64,000 bases of DNA from Chionis minor (GCA_013398295.1 VZSF01000866.1:690565-754564); one strand, 5' to 3'. Numbered from the stretch's first letter, positions 1 to 14,260 are shown. The notes: generated by a model not told the origin, from the letters alone. Made by a program: numbers and translations.

Positions 1-3000
1 GAATCTAAACGTTCTACATGCCAGAAAAATCTTCTGACCTGTGAACTGTGATATATGTAGGGAGTTTTAAAAACAAAAAGACATACAAAATGGAAACACC
101 TATGTATTTTTTTTTTAAAAAGACCACATAAGTGAAGCCTGCTGTCCTCACTGTTTCCAAGTGATTGGAGGGTGGTCCCTACTCAGCATGCTGATGCTGG
201 AGATCCCATCTGGAGCTGGCTGATTCTCATCTGCTCTTCCAGACATCAAAGTCCTGCATTTGGGTTCGAGGTACCAGGTCAGAGCCCGTGAAAGCCTCCT
301 CAATGTCATATGCTCTTCTGGTTCTAGCCCTAGTCCTCTGGAAGTTTAAACATCCTCATTGTCAGTGCAAAACTCTTACATCCGTTTCAAATTACACAGG
401 AAGATGACCATTTCATTAAATGCTTCAGTGAGATTTATAGACAGCCCTAAATGCACTTTGTGACTGATACTGGACACTAATTCCTCTAGGTTTTGGTTTT
501 AGAAAAGCTTACACTGTTATTACTTCTCTGGTCAAAGGTTACGCTTCCTGCTCTCCATCAATGCAACCGACATGTAAGTGTTTTCAGATATTAGTCAGAT
601 CACCTTTTTGCCAGAACCATGCTAGTGAGAATGTGCCTGTAAGAGTTAGCAAAGTTACAGCTGGATGAAGAAGATGTGTCCAAGTCTTCCTAGTAGTCGG
701 GACTAACTATCTATATACTTTCATAGTTTGAGAAATTGTGAGTCTTTTTAACATGCCTCTGTCTGCTCATACAATTATCATCATTAACCATCATACAGGT
801 AGCCCATAACACAGATTTTAGAAAATTGTGTAGCAATCACCACCAGTAATAAAACCTTCAAAATAAGCAAAAATACATCTTTGTCCCAGAAGAGTTTCTA
901 TGGTGTGGCAGTGAATCCCTTCCGGTAGGTGGATAAGACCCTAAGTCTGTAGGAGCAGGTGAATTCCAGCATGAGAGTTAGCACTCTGTTTAACAAGACT
1001 TTTTTTAAAAGTAGCCACACAATCATTTGTCTTTTCTGCTCATTCTAGTTCTTTTCTTATTAGACGTTCACCTCTAAGAGTTCATTGTGAGAGAAACCCG
1101 GTGTGTTTGAAATGCCAGAGGGAAGATGCCCTGGAGCTGAGCTACAGTTCATACACATCCACGCCATCTCAGTTCATGCGTCCGGGGTGGTTTCAAACAA
1201 CGTGCCCTCTGAAGACCACTTGTGTTAGCTGGGTAATGATCTCACACTACCTCAGCTGGATCCATCATGAAAAAAAGAGCATCTTTCTGTATTGCCCTTC
1301 CTTTTGGTTCCCTGCCCAAGCTGGTGCAGCATACTTTGGGCTGAGTTGTGAAGAATATTTCCTTTCCCTCTCTACACACATTCTTACTGAGGTAAATAAG
1401 TCCCTTACAGTAAATAATAAGGCATGACAAAGTCTTATGTGTAGGTGGTGGTAGTTCCCCCTTTCAATGAACTTTTTTTAAGGTAACCAAACAAGTCTTT
1501 CCAGGCCCATCCACTCCACTAGCCACCTCACTTTCTTCGTACCAGTTTTCATCTTTGTTTCTTCAGATAAACCCTCCAATCTTACATCATTTCCCTGGGG
1601 CAAACTTTGAAGGTCAACTAATTTAGCAGAGTGAAGTTTAATTTGCTGAAGGAAGGGATTATTAATTTGTTCGGGTTCCTTTTGTTGATTTTCCAGGTTT
1701 CCTATATACGAGTCACAGATGCATATGCAAAGGGCCAGGGAATATTAGTTTCAAATACCTGAAATGTGTATGTTGAAATGTAACACTCAGTTTGTCATTG
1801 GGGATTTTTTTTCTTTAATTCTTTGTGTTTCTGCTCGCGTCAGTTTGCTGATCCCAGAAGCCATTGCTTGCACGAGCAGATCACAATCATCAGCTCTGAG
1901 GTTCATTTCTGACAAATCAGACAGCAGCTGAAAAACAAAAGAGTAATTTATACAAAACTAGCTCCAAAAAGCATTATATTTTATGGAAAATATTTTTGGT
2001 GGTTTAGCGTGGCAGACTTAAGTCCTGATAGAACTTCAGCTGACAAGCAGCCAGTAAAGATCTCGAGTACCTTATGGAGTTGTATCTGATATAATTGTAA
2101 TACTTCCAAATCTGTAATACCTATCAAAGCTGTAGATGAGATTATGCCAAAGAGCAGCCCCAGCTTTGCCTCGCGTATGCCTATGGGCTCATTGCAGCAG
2201 CGCTCATTGGTAGAACAGGGCCGTTGGTGGGTTGCAATGAGTTTGGGTTAGAACGCAGAGCTGATGTGTGAGGATAAATCGCGGCTTGGTGTGTTCTGTA
2301 AGGTTTGTATTTTGCTCAACCTCCAGCACTGCAAGACCTTTTTTTTCCAGACTGTTAGGTCTTTGAAGCAGAGATGTAGTCTTTGCAGGTACTCGCTTGG
2401 GGCTTTATATGGCATGGCCCCCGTGCTACTAGTCTTTATTTCAAAATGGGCAGTATATGACAAATTAACTGCTTGATTATCCTTTACTCTGTAGGAAGCA
2501 AGTGGATCTCTGTGCAGAATGAAAGGCGGAGCAGTGTGCAGGGCGACAGCCCTGGCTGCAACTGGGAGCGCTGTGTGCTCTTAAGGGCAGCAGCAGCAAT
2601 AAGTCACCATTCCGTGTGCGGCTGCTGTGGAGGAATTCAGGTGTCTACTGAAGTTTTCCTAGTAGTGACACTGCCGGTTTAACACACTTATTGGTGCCTA
2701 CTCAGTAACATATACCTCCTCTGAACAGAAGCCGGGCATCTCATGTACACCACTCGAATAATTTTTTACCCCAGTTTTCCAGTTTATGTTCTTATACCAG
2801 CTTTTTCTGGCCCAGAGGCAACCACCACAGTCCTCAATCTCAGGGTAGCGGTGACAGAAAACGGGCAGTAGATTTGTCCTTCAGCCAGTGCCACTGCTTT
2901 TATTATGATAATCCCTGAGAACCTTGGATATTAAGTGCAGGAGGGATGGAGATACAGTATCACTGATGCTCTCTCTGCCATGACTATAGAATTTGGCCAA

Positions 3001-5989
3001 TACCCATGGAAAAATACATGATGTTGATGATGTCGACTTCCAAAAGCATAGTGACAGTATTAAAGGTTCATTGTTGATGATCTATAAGCATACCCTACCG
3101 AAAAATAAGAATTTAAGAAAAAATCTCTTTTGTGACTGAAATTAATGAAAATACTGTATTAATTGAAGGGAAGACATGACAAGAATGTTTTGTTTCATCA
3201 ACATGAGCATGAGTGAGAAACCTGCAAATAGTTGCCAACCAGTCTGTTTTCAGGGAGAGGCAGGACTTTCAAACACTCAAGTTCACATGTGAACTTGTGT
3301 GCATTTGATACTGAAGAATTCAAAAAAAGAAAACCTTGTGTAAGGGAAGAAACAGAACACGATATAGCTGGTCCTGATTCCAGCTCAGAAATTCCGTAGG
3401 AAGAAGACAACAAATGTTCTGCTGCAAGAGGAATATTTGGGGCTTACCACAAATACCAAATGACATCAGTGTTTTCAGTGCTGTGTTGACAGAAGTGCCA
3501 GTTGCTCTGGGTTGTATTCACACACCTCACACTCATCATGGTATATCACTACACAGATGTTTTGCACGCAAAAACGTGGAATTTCTTTAAAGTCATCTTT
3601 TTGAACTATGTTTTCAGAATCACAGACTTGCAGTAAAATGGAAATGGTTTTGAAGTGAAAAGTTAATATGGCTAAGAATTTCTCGACTCAATAGTCTGCC
3701 TGACTACTTGAGCCATATTTAATTCGGCCATAATTTTGACACAGCAAAAGGGGTCAAGAAATTTTCTGGGCTGAGTTTTACAGTTTGTAATTTTAGAAGC
3801 AGCACTGAAACACTGCTAACTGTAGCAAGTTATTCAGTATTTTAAGACCCTTTTCTGCCAAGCACGTTTCCCGAGTAATAGTTTGAGATGCCATACTTCA
3901 TGATGATTTAGGTGACTTTAATCTCTGAGGGTTTCATAAAGTTGCCCGCACCAACTTGTAAGCAAGCATTAAGATGAAGTTCATTTGTTTGTTGGCATTT
4001 TTTTCCCTTCATTTCTCCACTAGTCCATATAAACTCTTGTACTGTCCTTACCAGACTATCTGAGAACCACCCAAATGTGCGTCAAACAACATGACTAACA
4101 TTTCACATGTGGTTTGTTCTTTCTTCAGTCCTCTCCTTGGGGATAAAATTGCATGCATAATGGAACATTTTGCTTTGGCAGAGTCTTATTGTTTAATTGT
4201 TGCTTTTTTCTTAAGTCTATGGCATGTGTTTATTTGAAAATTGAAGAATTATGTCTTGTACTTAGAGCAGAAGTTGGTGATATTTGTGCTGATGTTTGCC
4301 ACTACAAAAGTTCATTCTTGGCTGACTCTTGAAGTTTTGGGTTCTTCAAAACTAAACATTGCACGCTCAAAGACATGGCCTAGTGTCTGAAACTTCACTA
4401 GCTATCCTCTAGGAGTCAGGGTAGTCAACAGAGGATTGGTTTGATGTGCTTATAATAGCACACCCTTGGGTTACTACAAATCTTCCCATGCCATCCTTTC
4501 TGATAAATGTGAAAGTATTGTGGGATCTTCCTTTCCTTCCTAACATTGTGTCTGCTTGACACATCAGGCTTCTGTTCCATATTTTGCAACCACATCGTGA
4601 GCTTCTTTTGAAGTAACGTATTGATTTTAAGATTGCTCTCTTGACTTCATCATTGTCCATTTTTATTTAATTGATTTTCTCTCTACATAAGGTTCTGGAG
4701 GCTCTGTGAAGTAAAAGGGGGAAAAAAAGGCAAACAACAGCCAACAGCTGGTTTCTTACTCCTGGTTGAAGTTCTCGTGGCGTTTCTCAAGGATAAGCTG
4801 GTAGTGCTAATTTTCTAATAAAATTCTGTTCGGTTAATAAAGATTTTATCCCCTGTGTCTAAACTATGACAGGATCTGTAGCATCGGTAGTCTCTTCTGC
4901 TGTGTCTTTGTGGCATATTGTGTGATGCTACTATGTGTTGTTAAATCATTTTATTGCTGTCTTCTTAGGGATTGTTTATGCCAGGCAGAGCAGCTCACAT
5001 GCACGTTTGTGTGTACAGCACCCACACCCACACCCATTCTCACTCATACATAGTCAGTAGTCAGTAATAAAAGCACTTTGCTGCTAAATAAATTGAAAAT
5101 AGTATTAATGCAATAAATGTCCAAGCAGGATTGATTCTGTGTGTTTTATAGCATCTGCTATTGCTCTCTGTTTTCAAGCTACTAATATGTTCAAGTCTGC
5201 ATAATGTTGTTATTTCCAGATGCAATACTGGTTTGTCTGAGAGTGCCAATATTCACTTGTTTTATTTAGTATTAAGTTTAGGCAGAGATTAACCACTCAG
5301 TATATGAACAATATCTCGTAATCTACATTTCTAATGTATATGTTACTTATTTTCAGTCACTTGTATCCATTTTCTATCAACTGCAGAAAAGGGCTATCTT
5401 CTGTTCCTTGAATTTAGTAAATACTACTGAAGCTCAACATCAAAGAGCAAATGTAGGTGTTACGAGCACAGTGATGAATTTAAAATTGTGAAAACCTACT
5501 AAACTAACTCTGTAGTAGGAGAAACAGCTTCTTGTGCCCCTCTTTGATTTCTGTTACATTAGAGTAGTGTTAACAGGCCATTATTCTGTATTTACTCTTT
5601 CGATCTACTTCATTTGCAAACATAAGACACAAGAAAGCAGCGATTAGCGTATATAGGTATGGAAAGACATGTTACCAGTTAATGTAATGAAGCAGCATAA
5701 TTCATTCTTTGCTGTCTACGTTATGTAGAGGGAAGCAAATGTGCATTAATCATGCAGAAAGCAGGAAATTGAGATGTATGGAAGGGAAGAGTGATATGAT
5801 ACACGAACCCATCCCCCAGCCTCGCAGAGCTGGCAACAGGTCGCTTTTTGAATAATACATATTTTGACAGACATGTCATTTGACAGGCAGGGCTGACCAG
5901 AAGGGATGTAAGGAAGCAGCTACTTATTAACAAGAAAAAGGAGGGAACAAAGTGTTATTACATCTAATGCAGAGTAATACTGACCCAGT
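1..5989. other. Intergenic, no supported gene
   Basis: AT-rich sequence without recognisable repeats or gene exons. Open frames are short and uncorrelated with splice signals, apart from one weak candidate exon on the minus strand at about 1788-1927. In the inferred context this is the gene desert downstream of MTX2. Confidence 0.7.
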
Positions 5990-7050
5990 TAGCATCCGCT
6001 AATGCAGAGGTGCGGGCTAACTGACAGATTTCAGGGAGCAGCCATCCATGGGGAGCCGGCACCGAGCACCGACGTTTCTGGTGGGTGGTGCACCCCGCAG
6101 GCATTGCGGCCAAGGCTAACACTGCTCAACATAGTTCTGTCCCAGCTTCCTGACAGCCCTGCTCTGCATGATTCCTGCATGGAGAGATGCAGGCCAGGAA
6201 AGGTGGAGGGGATCACCTGTGCCTTGAGAGAAGTGCAAGTCGCAGGCTTGTGGCCTGCTTGCCTCAGGAGAAGCCGTCTGCAGTTTGTCCCGGGGCAGAA
6301 GCAAAGTTCAGCCTGCGAAGAGCAAGGGTGCAGGCACAACAGCCTGCTGGGGCAGCAGCAGCCGAAGGGCAAAACTCCTGCTGAGACAGAGAAGCTCGGA
6401 GAGCTCTCGGCTCCTCCGCTCGCCATGCACGATGTGCACCCATGCTGCGCCTATCCACGTGGCTCACAGCGGGAGACAAACTCGTTCGAAATCCCCTGTG
6501 CCAAGCAGAGCAGCACTTGTGCATTTCTCCCTAAAACTCTGGCTCCTGGGGTGCAGGACCAGTTTGGCACTCGCTGTGTCAAGGCAAGCAAGACAAAAAC
6601 CCCCAAGTCTGCTCAGCTGGTCCCTGCCAGAGCTATATCCTGGCATCCTTCTTCTGTCACCAGTTCCCCAAGGCGCAGCAAGACCAGAGAAGCAGTATCC
6701 AGGGTGCCACATCCCTGCTGCACTCCAGGCTCCCCCAGGAAGGGGCGGCACGTCCCAGAGAGCATTAGTGCTGCTCTGAGAGGCCTGAACTCTCAATTCC
6801 TGAAAAGTTCTGCAGGGCTGCACTCAGACTTCACCGCACATTGCTTTACATAGGAAAAACGGGAGCTGAATGGGAGCTGGTCCTCACCCTGGTGTAGCTC
6901 CATTTTAACCCTCTCCTGTCACCAGTGGTGCGGGTTGGTGGAGGTGAGACGTGGGAGTGAAAATCACGACCTTTGCAATCACAGCACCGATTCCCGGGCT
7001 CTGTTGTTCTGCAATGGCCAAGGCAGATGTGGCTGAAGGGGCCCACCGTA
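5990..7050. other. GC-richer block with several overlapping open frames
   Basis: This kilobase is clearly richer in G and C than its surroundings. An open frame of 283 codons runs 6002-6853 on the plus strand, with others of 164 codons (plus, other frame) and 131 and 119 codons (minus) overlapping it. None resembles a known family. The long frame has a poor initiation context and a low-complexity-free but domain-free product. I read it as non-coding GC-rich DNA. Confidence 0.5.
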
Positions 7051-10000
7051 TGCTTCTCCTTGATTAAATTTCAAGTCACAAAAGTGCTTTTTGTGAATTG
7101 AAAATATGCTTTTATATACTTATGTACATATATACATACTTTGAATTGAATAAGGTCGTAAAAATGATGACGATTAAGCGTAAAAGGAAAATTACAGAAA
7201 AGGCAGCTCCGTCTGATGTTCCCCAGCCTAGCATGCTCAATGCTACTTTTTTAGCTGCTTCTTATTTTTTCACCAGTTGTCACTTAAGGAAAGTTAAAAT
7301 AATTTTTCTTTATTATGAGTCTCATAAAAGATGATCGCTGTTTATTTCATTGCTGGTTTATTTCCTTCTCTACTCTCAGCTCTGGTTTTTTATACCTGTC
7401 TTGATTTTAGATTTAGTTTGTGAGAATTTATTTTGCTTTTCTGTATCACCAAATTCCAAGGTGCTTTATACTTAAAAGAAATCAGATAGATCCTTCCAAA
7501 GTAAAAGATATTTATCTTGCCTAGGTACTCTCATACACAGGCAAATAACCTGTAATAAAAATAAATCCATATGGAGAAAAATGATGCTTATGAAATCATA
7601 GGGATAAGCATTGGGTAACTCTAAGCCCTTGTGCTGGCTGTAGGTAACAGATTTTTACATTTACTTTGTTATTAATTATTTTGTGGCTGTTAACTGAGAG
7701 CTGTGATTCAGTTTAATGACACACAGGACTAGGCTCTGTTACCTTCCTTGATTTTGATCGTTCTGCTCTCCTTTCTCTTTTCCCATTCTCCCCATAGGTT
7801 CCCTCACACCAGGACAAAATCTGCAGGTCTGTGGTGTTTTGCTATGGAAAAAATATTTTTCAAGAGCCCCTGGATGATATTTTCAGTCACATTTTTGCCA
7901 CGTCATTTTGTCTCCAGCTGCCAGAAGAAATTTGAAATGCATCATAGTCACTACTCAAACTGATAACATGTGAGAGGTCCAGAAGAAATTGTTTATAAAA
8001 TTTCTGACACAGCATGTCTTGTAATGCTGCTCTGTGTCATGTTCCATAGTTTTATGTCCTAATCTGACATTATGAGATTACATAATGCATTCGATCTTTA
8101 AACAAGTATTCCTTTGAAATGTTTGACAGAGTTATGGCACTTCAGGTATTATTTCTTATTATGGACAGATAGGTCAAATCTGCAAACAATTTAATGGCCA
8201 TACATCGCTACCCTTGTCAAATCAATCCTCCTTGCAAATGTGCTATCGGTGGTAGGAACGCTTAGAAGCCTAATCCTTCAAGGTGCTAAACATACCGGTC
8301 CTCTTAACTCCAAGGGGAGCTGAAGGCTCTCAGCACCTCGCTGGAGAAGGGCTCCAATTAGCCTACTTTTATAGTAATCCTGAATGCATGGACTTCCTGC
8401 ACGTATATTAGGATTCAAACTGCCCTTCAGATTTACTTCATTGAAACCTGAGAAGAAGCTATGCAACCGTGGACTAAAATGGCTCCATATGCTTCTTGGC
8501 TCCAGTATGTGCTGAGGATTTTTTTTTTCTTCTTTCTCTCAGCTGAGAATGCTCCTCTCAGTTCTGCTGAGCTTCAGAGAAATGTGGTGTTCTCATTAAC
8601 ACTTTAACCCCGGTCCCAAATAAATTACCTCATGCCACCATTTAGCGTAGCAGCAGCAGGCAAATTGAAAGGATTTAAGATGCCAAAAGGGGACCAAACT
8701 TGACCCCTGAATCCTAGGAAAGAAGCATTTCCTTGTTTAAAGAGTTGGAGGAAAGAACAGTGCCTGAAGTGCGCGCAGCCTGGTGGAGCAGACATTGATA
8801 TGATTAATTCCTCAAACAGGTTGTCTGAAGACGGCTTGGCAGATCCGCTGGCTTCCTTTGTTGGAGCGCTGACGCTGTGCATGTGTGCGCTAGCTGAAGC
8901 GCTGCCCGGTCGGGGAGACCGTCCGTCTGCCATTGTGTCTGGCTTGCCGTGTAACTCAAGGGGGCTTCCTCTCCAACCCGTCCAAACACACAGAGTCCTA
9001 ACGAAGGAAAGAAGGACTGCACTAAGAGCCAGAGGCTGGACTTGTAAGATTTCCAGGGCACTTCTACTTTTTTGAAGGTATGGCAAGAGCAGCTTTCATT
9101 TCAGGGAAGCGTAACGATTGCTGTATTTCTGCTACTCCCCAAAGCTGCCACTTTCATACCTCCTCCCTGAAGATGTATCGCAATATCTATCTTCTGACGG
9201 GCTGTGAAGGTCACGAGGCGCTTTCAGCCCTTCTCTGCGTAGTGCCTGGGCCAGGAAAGCCCACCAAGGGGACAGGCAAGGCAAATGGCAGCAGATGTTG
9301 CCAGAGCCGGCACAGGCATGCTGGCTCCCTCTCCCCGCTGCCTAACCAACACCCTTCAACATGTTTCGCTGGGAAACATTTCAGATATGCGGTGCAGGGC
9401 TGAGGGAGAAGGAGACAGGGGCATGACCAAGAAGTCTGAGCGGGAATGCGCGCGCCTGGGAGGCAATGGGCGGTGCAGTATGTTCCCTCAAGCCTCGTGC
9501 AGGTGCACTGAATAAATCAGCCCCAGATTGCTTTAAAGTATGTACGAAATTTTTTGTAGCCAGGGCAGCGTGTAGTAAAGGTGTCTGGGAATGGGAGGAG
9601 GGTCAGCACCAGCTCTGTATCGTTAAGAAAAATTAGCAGTCTAAATCAAGGAGTATAGGGTGATTGTAGGGGAGCCTCAGATGGTCTCGGAGCACCAGAT
9701 GAAAGAGGAAGATGATCAAAATGCAGCTCTGGAATTGGACCTTGTTCTTCAGCCAGCGTTAATAGGAATAAGATCTCTGAATACGCTGGCTGCAAATGAT
9801 GATGTTTCTGACTCTGCAGAGCCCTGCTGTGAAGAGCCCTGGAGCCATGACATAAAAAATGGGAAAAAAAGACTTTTAAATTGGCACAGAGAAAATAAAT
9901 TCCATGTCCTAATGCTGACAGTTTAAATATGTCAATTTTTTTTTTCCAGAAGCCACTAAAATAAATGCTGTAAATAAATAGTTTTAAATATTTTTTTGCT

Positions 10001-12094
10001 GTAACGTGGTGTCCCCACTTGCTAGGAAGGCATTTGTGCTCATGGAAGAGCCAATTCAGCATGTACTTATTCCAATACAAATATTCAAGTATTCCAATGT
10101 AGAAGTTCATTTTATAATAAGAGATTACGGTGAAGTAGCATTTAGCTGTAATATCGCACTGGTGTTGAGTAGTGATGTCAAAGCTAATTTTACCATTTAA
10201 TGAGAATGAATCAGCACTAAGTGAATAATGGGAAAATACCTTTTGTAGCACATTTATGTAATTCCTCCCTGTTTACCTCTTTCTTCTGAAGTATTTTTTG
10301 TTGTTTTCTTCTTACTATTCCAGCTTATTACATATATTGACCTCATATATTGACTGAGTCTGTGTACAAACATACATGTACATACATACTAAGCTGATTT
10401 GCATAACTGGCTCATGAATAAGTATCTCAGGAGTGCTCAGTAAGTCTCAGTAAAGGCGGACTATAAAAATAGAGGAAGTTTCTTATTAAATGTTTCCTAA
10501 TTTCTTTAATAATTCTGGTTTCTTTTAGGAAGTTCATAAGAAGGGACGTTTCAGAAATGAATGTAGTAAAATTAGAGCATTTTGATACTGTTTCTAATAC
10601 ACAGAAAGATATATTATTTCTGCTTTTTTTTTGGCATGGTTAAATTCACCTCGCATTTGTAATTATGAGACTGTGGTTTGAATTGTTCATTGTTCTCTAA
10701 AATCTTAATCAGAACAGCTGACATTTGCTGTGGCTCAAAATTATTTTCTTAATCAAATAAAAATGTTCAACCATTTCTGACAACAAGTTGAGAGAAAAAT
10801 AGGTTGTTTTGTTCCTGGTAAAAAAAAATGAAACAGATGTTGAAAAACTTTTCCATGCATTGTCACAGGAAAGTTGTCAGGATACTTGTTCTGCTACTCT
10901 GTCTATTCCTATTCTTGTGAAAAAAATCTACCACATTCAGCAAAGCTTCCAACTAAAGCAGGGTAAAAAAAAAAAACAAACCAGCACAGTCAACTAGTTA
11001 AGAAATTCAGTTTGTATGAGCTTAGAGATTCAGGAGTCTTTAGTAATGCAATCTCTGCAGATACCACTCCTGGCACTGTTGGTGTCTGTGTCTTGGTAAA
11101 AGCAACATCTTCAGAACACAAGTGAGTGTCTCGTGCACAGTGGCCATTATAAACTATTTTTAATAGTATATCTTTAAATAAAGAATTTTATTTCTTACGA
11201 TTTGGGGATTTTTAATTTTTATTCTCGAAACTGAGGAATATGATATCATATTGTTTATGGTCTAATCCTGTATAAATAGTACTCAAAATTGTGTATACGT
11301 ACCATCTTCAACTAGCAGAGCACTATAGCGTGTGCTTAATTTTAGGTGTGTAAGTAACTTTCATGGAAGTTAAAGGCAACTTTGAATGTTTTGCCAAGTA
11401 TGAATAGATATCCAAGGACTACTTCAGTCAAGTTTACTTGCATTCCCTTAAATATAAACAAAGCTATTGCTTTCAAGTTATATACACAGGTACCATTTCT
11501 GCAATTGCAATGATCTGTGACAGCAAGATGCATCCTATGGGTTTGAGAAAATGTGCGGCAGTTGAGATTCTCTGCACGCTACACAGTCGGACAGATTATC
11601 TAATGTTTTTGGCCATACGAATCACTGAGTCGTAAGCCTATGATGACTATAAATGAGAAACAATTTAGTAAGTAAATGCTTTTCCACTCACAAATAACCA
11701 GAAATACCACTTCACAGTTTTAGTCAATATAACTGAGCCGTGTTATTAAACTTTATCTTTCCTTTTCCTTTGTATGATCTACTGGTTTAAATATTTAAAT
11801 GACTGCTAACAGTTTAATATAGGTTATCTTGATCACACAGAAATATGATAAGTTCCTCAGTGTATTTGTCTGTATCAGCTCTCATGTATCCACTTACAAG
11901 GCTATTGTCTGAACTCCTGAAAACAAGATCTCAATGAGGAGTTTCTTTTGTTGGCTAACCAGCCGTGTTTCTTCCTGGGGAAACATGGAAGTGTAGGTAC
12001 ACCCTAGGGAGAATTTCTTAAGAGATTCATGACCAAGAAGTTTGCCTTCTAAAGTTCCAGCTAGCTGAAGCAAGAAAGGACCAACGGAGGGTGA
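7051..12094. other. Intergenic, no supported gene
   Basis: Mostly AT-rich, with a somewhat GC-richer interval at about 8620-9480 that gives short overlapping open frames on both strands. No repeat family or gene was recognised. Confidence 0.7.
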
Positions 12095-12275
12095 CAGCCT
12101 CAGAGCTGCTGGCAGGAGGTGACCACTGGGGTCTCTAGTCCAGCCTCCTGCTCAGATCAGGACTGTTGCCATCTCCAGACCAGGCCAGCCATGGCTTCCT
12201 ATATTCAAGTCTCAAGACCTCCAAGGATGAAGATTTGACAACCTCCCTGGGTGGCCTGCTCTCGTGCTGCACCCC
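12095..12275 (-). mobile_element. Probable old CR1 LINE fragment
   Basis: GGTCTCTAGTCCAGCCTCCTG, ACCTCCAAGGATGAAGA and ACAACCTCCCTGGG follow the order and spacing of a CR1 3' region in reverse orientation, but with heavy divergence. The ends are uncertain. Confidence 0.65.
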
Positions 12276-13241
12276 CTCCAGGAGCAATGTGAGAGTGCTG
12301 GTATTCAGCAATGTGCTCAGCTAGAGCCAGAAGCCCAAGGAGGTCACTGCCCAGTGGCTTAATGGAGGTTCATAATTTATTTATATTCAATTTGTCTACT
12401 GGCTCCCAAAGAGAAGCAGGAAATCAGAAACCCGGCCCGAGCCTGGCTTGTCATTTTTGGTGCCTTAGTTTTGTCTTTTCTGAGGCTTTCACTTACTAGT
12501 GGAAGTCTCGCAAACACAGAAAAGTTTGCCACAGAAGCAAAAATGTAGACACTGCGCTTGGAGTGGCGTGAGACTGGTGCGGCTCTCTTGTATTAGAGGG
12601 TAACGCTAAAATACCGCTATGGCTTGATCCAGCATCATCTGTCAAGAGACGATGTGAGCCACGTAGAACAGACTCTAGTCTGGAGTTAATTCCATGTAGC
12701 TAGAAGTCTGTTGTGATCCTGGAAGAGCTTAGAAATGCAAGCATTACATTCAAATGTGATGTTGGAAGCAGGTTGTTGCTTGCAAGTTTGTTCCAGCCTG
12801 CAAGCCTGCTATAGCTTGTACGTTTAATTTTAGCTCTGGAACTTGCTCCAGCTTTGTAAGGTTACTGAAATCCTGAAGGAAGCCAGATTTCTTACATGCA
12901 CCATAAAGAGCACAACAGTGTTTTCTTAAGAATTAAGCCCCCCCAAAAAAATGCTCCCCAACACCAAGGGCTTGAACCAGGTTTTCCCACCTGTCAAACA
13001 CATGCTGGGCCATTGCTATCTGGTAGCAATTACTTTCCACTCCTTTCCTCCCAGCAGCTCCGGCTGAGGTACGAGGCTTGAATTAGTGAGTTTTTCCTAG
13101 CCTCAGAAACCAGGAGACAGAAGGAGCCAAAATTGCCTGGTGCTGTGGTTTATACTGTGTCCTGCTTTGCTTTGTCTCTGCTGCCCGCGTTGTCAATAAA
13201 GCAAAAAACCTGGTTTTAAAGTTAGAGCAGCATTGGTTTGA
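12276..13241. other. Intergenic, no supported gene
   Basis: Nothing recognised apart from short open frames. Confidence 0.65.
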
Positions 13242-14260
13242 CTAACAGCCTGTTCCTTGCAAAGTATTTGTATTTGAGCTTATTGAACGTTCATTATGTA
13301 TCAGACATTCATTCAGCCTTGTAAAATTGATCCAGGAAGGGCTGGCCGCATCAGCCGGGCTCCTGCCTTGCTGGCTGCGTGTTGAGGAGCGCTTTGCTTC
13401 TCCTTCCACACTCGGGCAGATCGCGCGGCAAAAGCTCTCTGAAGCAGCCTGCCAGTGAGGGCACAATAATAGCTCTTTTCCTGACCATTAATTCAGACAT
13501 CATGCAATCAGTCAAATGAATCTGTCCTCCTTTGCGGCTCTCGTGGAGATTGCTGTCCTCTCAGCTCCAATGAAAGGGACCCCAACTCAGTAGTCTGTGT
13601 CTTCCTTTAATTAGAGCCGGTGATAACCCACGGAGGGGCTCATTTTGCAAACAGCCATATATCACACGGCCGTCTCTGCCTGGCACCAACAGATTGCTGT
13701 CTATAAACAGCACCTCTGATACGAAGGCAGCGAGCATGGGAACACCCCGTGGGACCGCAAATATAGCTCTTGTAGCACTCCTCTCTGAGGCTGCCCCGCA
13801 CAGCGCGGCTGCGTTTTCATGTGATTCCCAAGCTTTCGTTTTGATCCCGTGTCAGAGTGGAAAGTGGCACGTTGGCCTCGAAAGAGCCCTTTGAAAATGC
13901 CTGTGTAGGCAGCGTCCTCTCAGCGCCGGGCTTAACTGCTCCAGAGCAATCTGCATTTTAAGGAGAAGCAGCTTTGGCAGCCCATCAACTTTCCTCTGTT
14001 TGTTGCTGCTGCATATTTTATGTCACCACCATATTACAAAATGAATACTCCATATTACAATATTAATATTGGAAATATTTCCTCTGCATTTTATGGCCTT
14101 TATTTGTGCTTTGTTTTCACACGATTGTCTTACTTTTGTCTCTAGAGAATTAACAGTATTATTGTCAAGGGCAAACAAGCCTGGAATTAATCTGATTTAA
14201 TGTTTAATTATTACTTATGATGTTTTTTAGATTACATACCAGCATTGTAGAGTTCCATTT
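13242..14260. promoter_or_regulatory. Candidate conserved regulatory block downstream of MTX2
   Basis: The stretch is free of repeats and coding signs and is dense in homeodomain-, forkhead- and A/T-rich-factor-like words: TAATTA at 13608-13613, TATAAACA at 13702-13709, the 11-mer CCATATTACAA at 14029-14039 and again at 14050-14060, and TTTTATGG at 14089-14096. Such texture is typical of vertebrate developmental enhancers. The position in the inferred HOXD T-DOM is compatible. Conservation itself was not tested. Confidence 0.35.

Noticed and set aside
230..350. A minus-strand open segment (about 39 codons ending in TGA near 231) resembling a terminal exon
   Set aside because: The preceding acceptor is weak, another frame is equally open, and no family or partner exon was found.
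6002..6853. A 283-codon plus-strand open frame as a protein gene
   Set aside because: The start has a weak initiation context, the product shows no domain, signal or motif, and overlapping frames on both strands are also open. Kept only as a finding.
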